DNA of 64,000 nt. Origin: Burkholderia sp. WSM2232. Its GTDB lineage: Bacteria; Pseudomonadota; Gammaproteobacteria; Burkholderiales; Burkholderiaceae. Below the pieces are notes generated by a model. The model saw only the letters and a program-made list of their open reading frames with translations, was not told the DNA's origin and searched no databases. The translations under genes were made by a program, and so were the position numbers. Location: assembly GCF_000472545.1 (NCBI RefSeq), contig NZ_AWZV01000010.1, positions 124,001-188,000 on the forward strand. The letters run 5' to 3'. Of this stretch, positions 35,576-44,761 are shown in pieces; position 1 is the first letter of the stretch; every line of letters starts with the position of its first letter.

Positions 35576-36910
35576 ATGAACGACACCGCCGCCACACCTT
35601 ATGCCCCCGCGCAACGACTGGGCATCATCGTGTCGTGCATGCTCGGTTTCGCGCTGGATCTCTACGACGTGCTGATCATGCCGTACCTGATGCCGTCGAT
35701 TCAGCGCTCCATGTATGTGACGCTCGGCGAGGCGGCCAGTATCACCACCATTACCCTCGTTGGTTCGGTGGTCGGCGGCGGATTCTTTGGCTGGCTCGGT
35801 GATCGCGTCGGGCGCAAAGCGGCGCTGCAATGGACGCTTGCGGTGTTCGCAGCGGCATCGGTCGGCTCCGCCTTTGCATGGAACTTTGAGACGCTTGCCG
35901 TGCTGCGCTTCATCGTCGGTGTCGGATTGGGCGGTGAGTGGGGCGCCGGCATGGTGCTGTTCAACGAGGTATGGAACCCGCAACGGCGGGGACTCGGCAC
36001 TGCGCTCATCCAGGGTTCGGCGACGCTTGCGGGCGCGAGCGCGTCGATCGTCGGCTTGTGGGCGGTTCAGACGTTCAGCGTCGATTGGGGCTGGCGCGTA
36101 GGTTTGCTGACGGGTGGCGCACCCGTCATCCTCGTCGTCTTCATTCGGTTCTTGATGCCAGAATCACAGGCATGGGAACAATACGACCGGGCGCGCCGCG
36201 CGGGTCTGAAGCCGAGCCAATCCAACACTTTCGCCTCAATGTTCAGCGGTCGCCTCAAGGCGATCTCAATCGCATCGGCCGTGTGGCTGACCGCTTACAT
36301 GTTCTGCTATTACGCCGTAGTCGTGTTTGTGCCGAGCCTCATGCTTAACGTGCTGAAGACACCGCGAGATGTCGTGCGCATTTCGACCGTGGCGGCGGCC
36401 ATCGTGGGCGGCGTCAGCTACATCGTGATGGGCTGGCTCAACGATCGCTTGGGTCGCCGTTTTGGGGCGCTCGCGCCGAGCGTGTGTTGGCTCCTCGCAC
36501 TAAGCCTTTTGCTGGTGGCGCCCGATGCCCGCTACGCCGGATCGTATTTGACCTGGCCGATTTTCTGGCTGCCGATTGTCTTCGCCATCGGCAGCAGCGC
36601 GCTCGGTGTGGTTGGCGCATGGCTTTCGGAGCTATATCCGATCGAAGTGCGGGCGACTGCGGTCTCGACGATCTACATGTTCGGGCGTGCGGCCGGAAGT
36701 CTTGCGCCACTGCTCGTGCCCCTTGCCGCCGCAGCATTCAGCCATGGGCTACAGCGCGGCATGTTGATCGCGCTGCCGGCTGCCATCGTTTTCATCGTCG
36801 TGTCCTTCGTGTTGCCGGAGACGCGCGGCCGCCGACTGACAGCGGGCGCGGCTGAAGCCGAGCTCGCCACGCACCCTATCCCTCAGCTCGAGAACGGCCA
36901 GCGTCGTTAG
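35576..36910 (+). CDS. MFS transporter, aromatic-acid or carboxylate type
   Basis: 444 residues and 12 hydrophobic helices. Motifs are LDLYDVLIMPYLMPSIQ in helix 1, the loop signature GWLGDRVGRKAALQ, and the second-half repeat WLNDRLGRRFGALAP. This resembles the AAHS/SHS proton-symporter families that import aromatic acids or small carboxylates, so it probably brings in the substrate of this catabolic locus. AGGAG precedes the ATG. It is the first transport gene after the IclR regulator, 140 bases away. Confidence 0.88.
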   Translation: MNDTAATPYAPAQRLGIIVSCMLGFALDLYDVLIMPYLMPSIQRSMYVTLGEAASITTITLVGSVVGGGFFGWLGDRVGRKAALQWTLAVFAAASVGSAFAWNFETLAVLRFIVGVGLGGEWGAGMVLFNEVWNPQRRGLGTALIQGSATLAGASASIVGLWAVQTFSVDWGWRVGLLTGGAPVILVVFIRFLMPESQAWEQYDRARRAGLKPSQSNTFASMFSGRLKAISIASAVWLTAYMFCYYAVVVFVPSLMLNVLKTPRDVVRISTVAAAIVGGVSYIVMGWLNDRLGRRFGALAPSVCWLLALSLLLVAPDARYAGSYLTWPIFWLPIVFAIGSSALGVVGAWLSELYPIEVRATAVSTIYMFGRAAGSLAPLLVPLAAAAFSHGLQRGMLIALPAAIVFIVVSFVLPETRGRRLTAGAAEAELATHPIPQLENGQRR

Positions 36911-36947
36911 ACACGGCTCCTCATTCAACGACCATCAGGAACAGGTT

Positions 36948-37808
36948 ATGAAACTTCTACGCTTTATTTTGCGCGATGGCGACGCACTCGCGCGTACCGG
37001 CGTCTTGCTCGACGACGGCATCGTCGAAATCAACGAGGTCGCGACGCTGGACGACCTGCTCGCATCCAACGACCTGGACGCAGTCGTGCATCGTGCAATC
37101 GATGCGGCGGGCGCATCACGCATCCCGCTTGTTAACGCGCAGTTGCTTCCGCCGCTGAGCGCGCCGCAAAAGATCTGGTGCATCGGGGTGAACTATAAGG
37201 AGCGCAACGAGGAGTACCAGGACAATTCGGACCTTCCGCGCTATCCGAGCCTTTTCGTGCGCAACGTGGGCTCCTTCGTCGGTCACGACGATGCGCTGAT
37301 CCGCCCGCGCGTCTCCGAGCAACTCGACTATGAAGGGGAACTCGTCTTGGTGATTGGCAAGCCAGGGCGCCATATCCCGCGCGAACACGCTTTCGAGCAT
37401 ATCGCCGGCATGATGCTCGCCAACGAAGGCTCCGTGCGTGACTGGCTCAAACACGGCAAGTTCAACGTCACGCAAGGCAAAAATTTCGATGGATCGGGGA
37501 GCCTTGGCCCGTGGATCGTGACCGCCGACGAGTGCGATCCTTCGGCCGAACACGCGATTCAGACACGCGTGAATGGCGAACTTCGCCAGAACGATACGAC
37601 CGCGCGCCTCATGTTTCCGTTCGATATGCTGATCGCCTACCTGAGCACCTTCGCCACGCTACAGCCGGGCGACCTGATCCTCACTGGCACGCCGACCGGA
37701 ACGGGGTGGCGCCAGGATCCGCCGAGCTGGCTCAAGCCTGGTGACGTAGTTGAAATTTCGTCGCCTGGCATTGGCACTCTCCGAAACACCGTGGCTCAGG
37801 AGGCGTGA
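36948..37808 (+). CDS. Fumarylacetoacetate hydrolase-family protein (HpaG-like isomerase/decarboxylase)
   Basis: 286 residues. The FAH core motifs are WCIGVNYKERNEEYQD, FVRNVGSFVGHDDALIRP, the metal-binding LDYEGELVLVIGKPGRHI, KNFDGSGSLGPWIV and ILTGTPTGTGW. Members isomerise, decarboxylate or hydrolyse 2-oxo-ene-dicarboxylates in meta-cleavage pathways. The next gene, overlapping by four bases, encodes the hydratase that normally acts after such an isomerase. Confidence 0.9.
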   Translation: MKLLRFILRDGDALARTGVLLDDGIVEINEVATLDDLLASNDLDAVVHRAIDAAGASRIPLVNAQLLPPLSAPQKIWCIGVNYKERNEEYQDNSDLPRYPSLFVRNVGSFVGHDDALIRPRVSEQLDYEGELVLVIGKPGRHIPREHAFEHIAGMMLANEGSVRDWLKHGKFNVTQGKNFDGSGSLGPWIVTADECDPSAEHAIQTRVNGELRQNDTTARLMFPFDMLIAYLSTFATLQPGDLILTGTPTGTGWRQDPPSWLKPGDVVEISSPGIGTLRNTVAQEA

Positions 37809-38617
37809 CCGCCATGCTCGCACCCGAAATCATTAGCCGCCTGGCGCAATCGCTCGAAGAGTCGGAGCGCAGCCGCAAACCCATCGACATCTTCTCGCAC
37901 GCTCATCCGGACATCACGATCGAAGATGCCTACGCCATCCAGGCGGAATGGATGCGCATCAAGTGTGAAAACGGCCGCTCGGTGATTGGTCACAAGATCG
38001 GTCTGACCTCGAAGGCGATGCAGGATGCCGTGGGAATCGACGAACCCGACTTCGGCGTGTTGCTCGACGACATGCTGGAGTACGACGGCGCCAGCATCGA
38101 TGCGTCGCGCTTTCGTGCACCGCGCATCGAAGTGGAACTGGCGTTCATTCTTGACAAACCGTTGTCCGGCCCCGGCTGCACGTTGTTCGACGTGCTGGAT
38201 GCCACGCGCTATGTCGTGCCCGCATTGGAAATTCTCGACGCACGTCTGCATCGAGTCGATCCGGTGACCAAACGAGGACGCAAGGTCATGGACACCATCG
38301 CAGACAACGCGGCGAATGCCGCGCTCGTGCTCGGCGCACGGCCCTTCAAAGTGCACGACTTCGATCTGCGCTGGATTTCCGCGCTGCTGTACCACAACGG
38401 AGCCATCAGCGAGACCGGTGTCGCGGCTGGCGTGCTCGGACATCCGGCCTTGGGCGTCGCATGGCTCGCAAATCGGCTTGCACAACATGGCCAATCTCTC
38501 GGGAAGGGCGAGATCGTGCTTGCCGGATCGTTCACACGAATGATCGATGTCGCGGCAGGCGATGTGATTCACGCGGACTACGGTCCATGCGGCTCGATTT
38601 CATGCCGCTTCATTTGA
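37805..38617 (+). CDS. hpaH: 2-oxo-hepta-4-ene-1,7-dioate hydratase-like enzyme
   Basis: 270 residues. VIGHKIGLTSKAMQDAVGID, PDFGVLLDDMLEYDGASI, APRIEVELAFILDKPLSGPG and the closing MIDVAAGDVIHADYGPCGSI are characteristic of HpaH/MhpD hydratases, which add water to 2-hydroxy-dienoates before aldolase cleavage. The GTG at 37805 overlaps the previous stop; an ATG at 37814 is the alternative. Substrate may be the C7 homoprotocatechuate intermediate or an analogue. Confidence 0.88.
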   Translation: MTAMLAPEIISRLAQSLEESERSRKPIDIFSHAHPDITIEDAYAIQAEWMRIKCENGRSVIGHKIGLTSKAMQDAVGIDEPDFGVLLDDMLEYDGASIDASRFRAPRIEVELAFILDKPLSGPGCTLFDVLDATRYVVPALEILDARLHRVDPVTKRGRKVMDTIADNAANAALVLGARPFKVHDFDLRWISALLYHNGAISETGVAAGVLGHPALGVAWLANRLAQHGQSLGKGEIVLAGSFTRMIDVAAGDVIHADYGPCGSISCRFI

Positions 38618-38631
38618 CGAGGAAGAACGAC

Positions 38632-39018
38632 ATGTCTCGCCGCAAAAGCATCTACATTCCCGGCTTCAAACACAAAAACCCCATTCCGAACGCATGCGTG
38701 ATCGACGGCGTGCTGACGTCGGGAATCATCCTCGGCGTCGATCCGCGAACCGGCGAGATGCCACCCGAAATTCAGGCTCAGTGCGCCAATATGTTCGGTC
38801 ATGTTCTGTCAATCGTCGAGGCCGCCGGCGGCACGCCGGATGACATCGTCAAGATGACCGTTTGGCTACGTGATCCTTCTCAGCGACAGCCTATCAACGA
38901 TGAGTGGATCAAGTTGTTCCCGGATCACGACGACCGACCCGCGCGTCATGCGCTTCCTTTGACCGCTGACGGTCCATCACTCGTGCAATGCGACGTGATG
39001 GCGGTCTTGCCGCGATAA
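38632..39018 (+). CDS. RidA/YjgF-family enamine/imine deaminase-like protein
   Basis: 128 residues. The RidA pattern is visible: IPNACVIDGVLTSGIILGVD, GHVLSIVEAAGGTPDDIVKM and RPARHALPLTADGPSLVQCD. The usual arginine in RxAxxV is represented by ARHALP. Such proteins hydrolyse reactive enamines or other unstable intermediates. GAGGAAG precedes the ATG. Its place inside a degradation operon suggests a nitrogen-containing or unstable enol intermediate. Confidence 0.87.
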   Translation: MSRRKSIYIPGFKHKNPIPNACVIDGVLTSGIILGVDPRTGEMPPEIQAQCANMFGHVLSIVEAAGGTPDDIVKMTVWLRDPSQRQPINDEWIKLFPDHDDRPARHALPLTADGPSLVQCDVMAVLPR

Positions 39019-39044
39019 ATCAACGGATCTCTGGACCTACATCC

Positions 39045-39911
39045 ATGTCAGACTATTTGCCGTTCGACCCGAATCCGCGCACGCCGTCGAAGATGCCGCC
39101 GCCGCTTGCCTGCGACAGTCAGTTCCACGTGTTCGGTCCCGCCGAGCGTTATCCGGTATTGCCAGGCGCAGCGTATGAGATGCCTGGCGCGACGATCGAA
39201 CGCGCGTTGCATCTGCATTCGGTGCTGGGTTTTACGCGCGGCGTGATCGTGCAGGCCACCACTTATGGCGCGGATCATCAGATCGTGCTCGATGGGCTCG
39301 CTGCCGCCGGCCCGAACTATCGTGGCTGCGCGAATGCGGTCGTGCTCAAGGAGCGTGACGACGCCTACATCGAGAAACTGCACAATGCTGGCGTGCGTGG
39401 TGCGCGCTTCTCGCGAGCAGGGCTCGGGCCATCGATGGACGAGAAAGACATCGAGCGAGCGCTGGCTCGTGTGAAGGAACGCGGCTGGTATGTGAAAGTG
39501 CAGCCGGAGCCGGGCGGCATCGCATCCACGATTATGCCTTTCCGAAAGCTGAGCGTGCCGCTCGTGATCGATCACATGGGCCGGCCGAATCCCGACGCGG
39601 GCGCCGCCGATCCGTCGCTGAAGGTCGTGCTGGAGATGCTCTCCGAAGGCAATACTTGGACGATGCTCTCTCTCGGCGAGAAAATTACGAAGCAAGGCCG
39701 CCCTTGGGATGACGTGCTCCCGATCGCGCACAAGCTCGTCGAGGCGGCGCCGAACCGTTGCATATACGGAACGGACTGGCCTCATCCAGTGTCCCCGAGG
39801 CAGCCGCCCAACGATGCCGATCTGCTGGAACTGCTCTATCGCTACGTTCCGGACGAGGCAACGCTCAAGCGGGTTTTGGTGGATAACCCCGCCGAACTCT
39901 TCGGATTCTGA
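39045..39911 (+). CDS. Amidohydrolase 2 family protein, LigI (2-pyrone-4,6-dicarboxylate hydrolase)-like
   Basis: 288 residues. The start of the barrel reads LACDSQFHVFGPAERYPVLP: the first His of HxH is Gln, as in metal-independent lactonase relatives of LigI. Later segments are GVIVQATTYGADHQIVLDGL, LVIDHMGRPNPDAG and CIYGTDWPHPVSPRQPPNDA. It probably opens a lactone. First of three amidohydrolase genes in a row. Confidence 0.85.
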   Translation: MSDYLPFDPNPRTPSKMPPPLACDSQFHVFGPAERYPVLPGAAYEMPGATIERALHLHSVLGFTRGVIVQATTYGADHQIVLDGLAAAGPNYRGCANAVVLKERDDAYIEKLHNAGVRGARFSRAGLGPSMDEKDIERALARVKERGWYVKVQPEPGGIASTIMPFRKLSVPLVIDHMGRPNPDAGAADPSLKVVLEMLSEGNTWTMLSLGEKITKQGRPWDDVLPIAHKLVEAAPNRCIYGTDWPHPVSPRQPPNDADLLELLYRYVPDEATLKRVLVDNPAELFGF

Positions 39912-39926
39912 GTCAAGGAAGACAAG

Positions 39927-40952
39927 ATGATCATCGATTGCCACGGTCACTTCACGACGGTGCCGGCGTCCTTCAAAAACTGGCGTGCGAAACAAGTCGA
40001 ACATGCAAGCGATCCGGCGAACGCGCCATCGCGCGATGAGGCTCGCGTCAGCGACGACGAAATACGCGACGCCATCATCAACGGTCAACTCAAGCTGCAA
40101 CGCGAGCGCGGCAGCGATCTCACGCTGTTTTCCCCCATCGCCGGCCTGATGAGCCATCATCTCGGTAACGAGCGAACCAGCCTCGAATGGGCCGAGTTGT
40201 CGAATGACCTGGTGCATCGCGTGACCGAGCTGTTTCCGGACAACTTCGCGCCGGTTTGCCAGTTGCCTCAGTCGCCGGGCGCGGCACCCGCTCATTCGGT
40301 TCCTGAGTTGCGACGCTGCGTGGAGCAACTGGGTTTCGTCGGCGTCAATCTCAATCCCGATCCGAGCGGCGGATACTGGACCGGCAAGCCGATGACGGAT
40401 CGCGAGTGGTATCCGCTCTATGAAGCGCTCGTGGATCTGGACGTGCCCGCGATGATTCACGTTGCATCGTCGTGTAATGCTTGTTTTCACAGCACAGGCG
40501 CGCATTATCTGAACGCGGATACGTCCGTTTTCATGCAGGTTCTCCAATCCGACCTTTTCAAGGATTTCCCGACGCTGCGCTTCGTGATTCCGCACGGCGG
40601 AGGCGCGGTGCCCTATCACTGGGGGCGCTATCGAGGCATGTCGCTGGAGATGCGCGAGCGGCCGCTGGAAGGTCTGCTCGACAATATTTTCTTCGACTCG
40701 TGTGTCTATCACCAGCCCGGAGTGGAGTTGCTGACGAAGGTCATTCCGTCCGACAACGTGCTCTTCGGCTCCGAGATGATCGGCGCGGTGCGTGGCCGCG
40801 ATCCGTCCACCGGCCAGTATTTCGACGACACGAAGCGGTATATCGACGCGTGCCCGGCATTGACCGACGAAGACCGCTTCAAGATTTTCGAAGGTAACGT
40901 GCGGCGCGTCTATCCGCGCCTCGACAAGCGTCTGAACGCGCGCGGCAAGTAA
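39927..40952 (+). CDS. Amidohydrolase 2/ACMSD-type enzyme, 4-oxalomesaconate hydratase (LigJ)-like
   Basis: 341 residues. The metal motif HxH is intact (MIIDCHGHFTTVPASFKNW), with further ligands in PAMIHVASSC, VIPHGGGAVPYHWGRYRGM and LFGSEMIGAVRGRDPSTG. Overall this is close to the LigJ hydratase of protocatechuate 4,5-cleavage, though decarboxylases of this superfamily look alike. It lies 15 bases after the LigI-like gene and 11 before another amidohydrolase gene. Confidence 0.85.
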   Translation: MIIDCHGHFTTVPASFKNWRAKQVEHASDPANAPSRDEARVSDDEIRDAIINGQLKLQRERGSDLTLFSPIAGLMSHHLGNERTSLEWAELSNDLVHRVTELFPDNFAPVCQLPQSPGAAPAHSVPELRRCVEQLGFVGVNLNPDPSGGYWTGKPMTDREWYPLYEALVDLDVPAMIHVASSCNACFHSTGAHYLNADTSVFMQVLQSDLFKDFPTLRFVIPHGGGAVPYHWGRYRGMSLEMRERPLEGLLDNIFFDSCVYHQPGVELLTKVIPSDNVLFGSEMIGAVRGRDPSTGQYFDDTKRYIDACPALTDEDRFKIFEGNVRRVYPRLDKRLNARGK

Positions 40953-40963
40953 GGACACCGACT

Positions 40964-41818
40964 ATGTCACAGATCATCGACATTCATCCGCACATCATTT
41001 CCGACGACGAAGGCCGCTATCCGCCCGCGCCCCTGTTCGGCAAACGCTCCGAGTGGTCGAAGGAACGGCCGACAACGGTCGAAACGCTAATGGAGCAGAT
41101 GGATCGTGCGGGCGTCGCGAAGGCGGCCGTTGTACATTCATCGACCACATACGGTTTCGATAACAGCTACGTGGTCGACGGATGCGCGCGTTATCCGGAC
41201 CGGCTCGTGGCAGTCGGCTCAGTGGATGTGCTTGATCCGAACGCGCCAGACGCGATCCGCAGCTGGGTCGACCGCGGTCTGGTCGGTCTGCGTCTCTTCA
41301 CGGGCGGCCGTACGCAGGCATTCGATGCGAGTGTGCTCGAAGATCCGCGCGCTTATCCGGCTTGGGAGCTGTGCGCGGAACTCAATCTGCCGATGTGCAT
41401 CACGACTAGCTCGGCTGGACTGCCTGAGGTCAAGGCGCTTGCGAAACGCTTTCCCGATGTCGCCGTCGTCATCGATCACATGGCGCGCCCTAATCTCAAG
41501 GACGGGGCGCCGTATCGTCAGGCACAAGGTTTCTTCGAATTGGCTTCGTTTGAAAACGTGTTCCTGAAGATCACGCCGAAGAACTGCGAGGACGCGCGAT
41601 CGGAACTGGCGACACCTGAAACCTTCTTTCCGAAATTAATCGACGCATTCGGCGCGCGTCGGCTGGCTTGGGGGTCGAACTACCCGACTTCTCCGGGCAC
41701 GCTCGGCGAGATTCTTCGAAGCATGCAGGAAAGCCTCGCCTGCGTCAGTGAGGAAGACCGGGAATGGATTCTAGGCAAGACAGCGCAGCGACTCTATCCG
41801 GCGCTTTGCCAACTTTGA
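40964..41818 (+). CDS. Amidohydrolase 2 family protein (lactonase/hydrolase)
   Basis: 284 residues. An intact HxH (IIDIHPHIISDDEGRYPP), GVAKAAVVHSSTTYGFDNSY, VVIDHMARPNLKDGAPYR and LAWGSNYPTSPG place it in the PDC-hydrolase-like branch. Unlike the first amidohydrolase of the operon it keeps the metal histidines, so the two probably act on different steps. Confidence 0.85.
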   Translation: MSQIIDIHPHIISDDEGRYPPAPLFGKRSEWSKERPTTVETLMEQMDRAGVAKAAVVHSSTTYGFDNSYVVDGCARYPDRLVAVGSVDVLDPNAPDAIRSWVDRGLVGLRLFTGGRTQAFDASVLEDPRAYPAWELCAELNLPMCITTSSAGLPEVKALAKRFPDVAVVIDHMARPNLKDGAPYRQAQGFFELASFENVFLKITPKNCEDARSELATPETFFPKLIDAFGARRLAWGSNYPTSPGTLGEILRSMQESLACVSEEDREWILGKTAQRLYPALCQL

Positions 41819-41849
41819 AATCGACAGCTTTCACGCAAGGACGTCAATC

Positions 41850-42707
41850 ATGAGCGGCGCGCGACTCAACAGCATTATCCGTGCATTCGAATCCGGCAAG
41901 GCGGCACTGACGGCGTTTTCGAAACTCGACAAACAAACGGCCATCGAGATGAGCGATGCGCCCTATGACGGCATTGTCTTCGAAATGGAGCATAACCCGT
42001 ATGATGTGGCGGCGCTCGGCGATGCCTTGCAATACATGTTGAACCGCAAGGAGATCGCGATCTCGGGCTCTATTTCGCCGCGCGTCACGCCGATTGCCCG
42101 CATTCCGTCGAATGGCGTGGAAATGAATCAGGCCTTCGCGAAGCAAGTGCTCGATCGGGGCTGCTATGGCGTGGTGTGGCCGCACGTGTCCACGGTCGAA
42201 CAGGCGTATAACGCCGTGGCCTCCTGCCGTTATGCCCGACCGAAAAACGCGCCGCTGTACGAGCCGAAAGGCGTTCGCGGCGATGGTCCTGGAACGGCGG
42301 CACGCTATTGGGGACTCAATGTCGCCGACTACTACGCGAAAGCGGACGTGTGGCCGCTGGCTCCGCACGGAGAGATTCTCGTAGGGCTGATGTGCGAAAG
42401 CGTCGAGGCGATCGAAAACCTCGACGACATTCTGGCAAACGTTCCGGGGATCGGACTCGTCCTTATCGGTGAAGGCGATCTGAGCCAGCAACTCGGCTAT
42501 CCGCGTCAATACGAACATCCGGAAGTGCTCGGCGCGATGGCCAAAATCGTCGAAACGTGCAAGAAGCATGGCGTGGTCGTCGGACATCCCCACGTGACGT
42601 CGAAAAATCATCAGCGCGTGCTGAGCGAGGGCTTTCGCTTTCTCATGTCAGCGCCTTCCAGGAGCTACGGCATTGTCAGCGAGACGCGAGAACTCGCTGG
42701 CTATTGA
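41850..42707 (+). CDS. HpcH/HpaI aldolase/citrate lyase family protein
   Basis: 285 residues. GIVFEMEHNPYDVAALGDAL, TPIARIPSNGVEMNQAFAKQ, GCYGVVWPHVSTVEQAYNAV, the metal-side Glu in VGLMCESVEAIENL and LVLIGEGDLSQQLGYP follow the HpaI barrel but with changes (a long insertion around NAPLYEPKGVRGDGPGTAAR). It is a second aldolase-like enzyme of the locus, of different subgroup from that at 33610. Confidence 0.85.
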   Translation: MSGARLNSIIRAFESGKAALTAFSKLDKQTAIEMSDAPYDGIVFEMEHNPYDVAALGDALQYMLNRKEIAISGSISPRVTPIARIPSNGVEMNQAFAKQVLDRGCYGVVWPHVSTVEQAYNAVASCRYARPKNAPLYEPKGVRGDGPGTAARYWGLNVADYYAKADVWPLAPHGEILVGLMCESVEAIENLDDILANVPGIGLVLIGEGDLSQQLGYPRQYEHPEVLGAMAKIVETCKKHGVVVGHPHVTSKNHQRVLSEGFRFLMSAPSRSYGIVSETRELAGY

Positions 42708-42742
42708 GGCGACTCGCTCTCACTCATCAACGGATAGTAGCT

Positions 42743-43636
42743 ATGTCAACAAGTCAGGAAGTGCCGACCTTGCGCGTCAATCTGGACGTGCATCCTATCT
42801 CGAAGGCGATGCGAGACGGCCGCGTGAAGTCGGACCTTGTCAATCTGGAGTATTGCGGACCATCGCCCGCGCACAACGGCTTCAAGTCGATGCTGCAAGA
42901 GAACGGTTTCGATGCCGGCGAACTCGCCATCGTCACGTTCCTTCAGGCAAAGGCCTACGGCAAGCCTTTCGTGCTGTTGCCCGCGCCGATTCTCGGGCGG
43001 CTACAACATCATTGCGCGGTCTACAACTCGACGTTCGGCGAGCTCGAGCCGAAGGATATCGAAGGAAAGCGGGTAGGCGTGCGTTCTTACGCACAGACCA
43101 CGGGCCTGTGGGTTCGAGGCATCTTGCAGCACGAATACAACGTCGATCTCGGCAAGGTTCACTGGATGACGCTCGAAGACGGTCACGTTGCCGAATATGT
43201 TGATCCCGCCGATTGCGAGCGCTTGCCGCACGGAACGTCCATCGCGCAGCGCATGCTCGACGGCGATCTGGCCGCAGCCTTGCTGGGAGCACCGGACATG
43301 CCGAAGAATGCAGCCGTGCGCACGCTGATTCCCGACGCGCACGCTGCCGCGAAAGATTGGTTTGCACGCGAGGGCGTTGTGCCCATCAATCACATGTTTG
43401 TCGTGCATGAGGAACTGTCGAGGCAACGACCCGACATCGTGCGGGACATTTATCGCATGATCGTCGAGAGCCGTGAGCTCGCGGAAGGACTTCCGCCGAT
43501 TTTTCCGCCTATCGGACTAGAAGCGAATAGAAAGAACCTGGAACTCGCCATCGAATGGGCGTCTGAGCAGAAAATCATCCCACGCCGACTGAACGTTGAC
43601 GATCTGTTCGATGACGTCACGGGAGCGCTCGGCTGA
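42743..43636 (+). CDS. 4,5-dihydroxyphthalate decarboxylase-like / SBP-fold protein
   Basis: 297 residues, no signal peptide. LEYCGPSPAHNGFKSMLQEN, FDAGELAIVTFLQAKAYGKP, VGVRSYAQTTGLWVRGILQH and RTLIPDAHAAAKDWFAREGV are typical of proteins annotated as 4,5-dihydroxyphthalate decarboxylase, which have a periplasmic-binding-protein fold but stay in the cytosol. The lack of a signal peptide supports an enzyme rather than a transporter subunit. It closes the enzyme part of the operon. Confidence 0.83.
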   Translation: MSTSQEVPTLRVNLDVHPISKAMRDGRVKSDLVNLEYCGPSPAHNGFKSMLQENGFDAGELAIVTFLQAKAYGKPFVLLPAPILGRLQHHCAVYNSTFGELEPKDIEGKRVGVRSYAQTTGLWVRGILQHEYNVDLGKVHWMTLEDGHVAEYVDPADCERLPHGTSIAQRMLDGDLAAALLGAPDMPKNAAVRTLIPDAHAAAKDWFAREGVVPINHMFVVHEELSRQRPDIVRDIYRMIVESRELAEGLPPIFPPIGLEANRKNLELAIEWASEQKIIPRRLNVDDLFDDVTGALG

Positions 43637-43717
43637 ATCGTCACGCGGCTGTGAGAGCCGCTACGGTTAGATATCGATTAGTGGTACAAAAAATATAATG
43701 ATTTCGGAGACAGACAG

Positions 43718-44737
43718 ATGATCAAGCAAATTTCAATGATCCTTGCCTTGGGATCGTTCACCGGTATTGCATGCGCGCAATCGAGCGTGACGCTCTCGGG
43801 CGTGCTCGACGGCGGGATCCGCTACACGGATTCCAAAGCGGGTAGCACTTATTCGACGAACAACCGTGGTTGGTACAGCTCGAATCGCGTCATATTTTCA
43901 GGCAGTGAGGATCTGGGCGCGGGTTGGGCGACGTTCTTCCGGCTGGAGACGGGATTCTTCCTGGCGACCGGGCAGTTGGACAACACGAACGATGTACTAT
44001 TCAATCGCGCGTCGTATCTTGGCGTGCGCGGTCCGTACGGGACGCTGATTGCGGGTCGTCAGTTCACCATCGCGCACGATGTCGCATATGATTACGACCC
44101 GTTCAATCTTCTTTATCCAACCCTGATTCCTGTGTCGGGAGCGTCAGCGGGCTTTCGCGTGAGCAACGACGTCAAATACATTGCGAAGGTCGGCGGGCTC
44201 GACGTTCGGGCCGAGAACTCGTTCGGCGGCATGGCGGGCAATTTTAATGCCGCCGCGATGCGTGGTGTAGGCGTCCAGTACAAGTGGAACTGGCTCAAAG
44301 TGGGCGGTGCCTACGAGTATCGCGACATTCAGCAGGGCACCTCGACGGTTTATCGGCCAAACAATTACTACACAATCGGCGCCGAATTGACCTTCGGCCC
44401 CGTGCGTTTTGCAGGCGGCTATATGAACGAAAATCAGGTGCAGGCCGCTCCGGTGTCCGACGTTCGAACGCTGAACTATTGGGGTGGTGCGACTTACGAC
44501 CTTAGTCCGTGCATCCGCTTAGGCGCCGCGTACTACGTTACGGACTTGCCGAATCAAAGTGGCAAGCGAAGCCTCGGCGTCGGGAGTGTCACGTATGCGT
44601 TGTCGAAGCGGACCCTGCTGTACGGGGAAGTGGATTACACGAAATACGGTGGAAGCTACATCACGAACGCATCGCTGAATGCACAGAAGATCCCGCATCA
44701 GATCGGCGCGACAGTTGGTCTGAATCACGCTTTCTAA
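43718..44737 (+). CDS. Outer-membrane porin, Porin_4 (OmpC/OmpQ-like) family
   Basis: 339 residues. A signal peptide (ISMILALGSFTGIACAQ) is followed by SSVTLSGVLDGGIRYTDSK, the first beta strand of Burkholderia porins, ENSFGGMAGNF, alternating strands throughout and a C-terminal phenylalanine (VGLNHAF) for BAM recognition. It forms a trimeric channel, probably for the substrate of the adjoining catabolic operon. Confidence 0.92.
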   Translation: MIKQISMILALGSFTGIACAQSSVTLSGVLDGGIRYTDSKAGSTYSTNNRGWYSSNRVIFSGSEDLGAGWATFFRLETGFFLATGQLDNTNDVLFNRASYLGVRGPYGTLIAGRQFTIAHDVAYDYDPFNLLYPTLIPVSGASAGFRVSNDVKYIAKVGGLDVRAENSFGGMAGNFNAAAMRGVGVQYKWNWLKVGGAYEYRDIQQGTSTVYRPNNYYTIGAELTFGPVRFAGGYMNENQVQAAPVSDVRTLNYWGGATYDLSPCIRLGAAYYVTDLPNQSGKRSLGVGSVTYALSKRTLLYGEVDYTKYGGSYITNASLNAQKIPHQIGATVGLNHAF

Positions 44738-44761
44738 GGATGGTCTGGGAAGGGGGCTTGC

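Noticed and set aside
39048..40958. Long minus-strand open frame of 636 codons
   Set aside because: It lies antisense to the LigI-like and LigJ-like genes, has no recognisable domain, and is Arg/His-rich as expected for the shadow of high-GC coding DNA.
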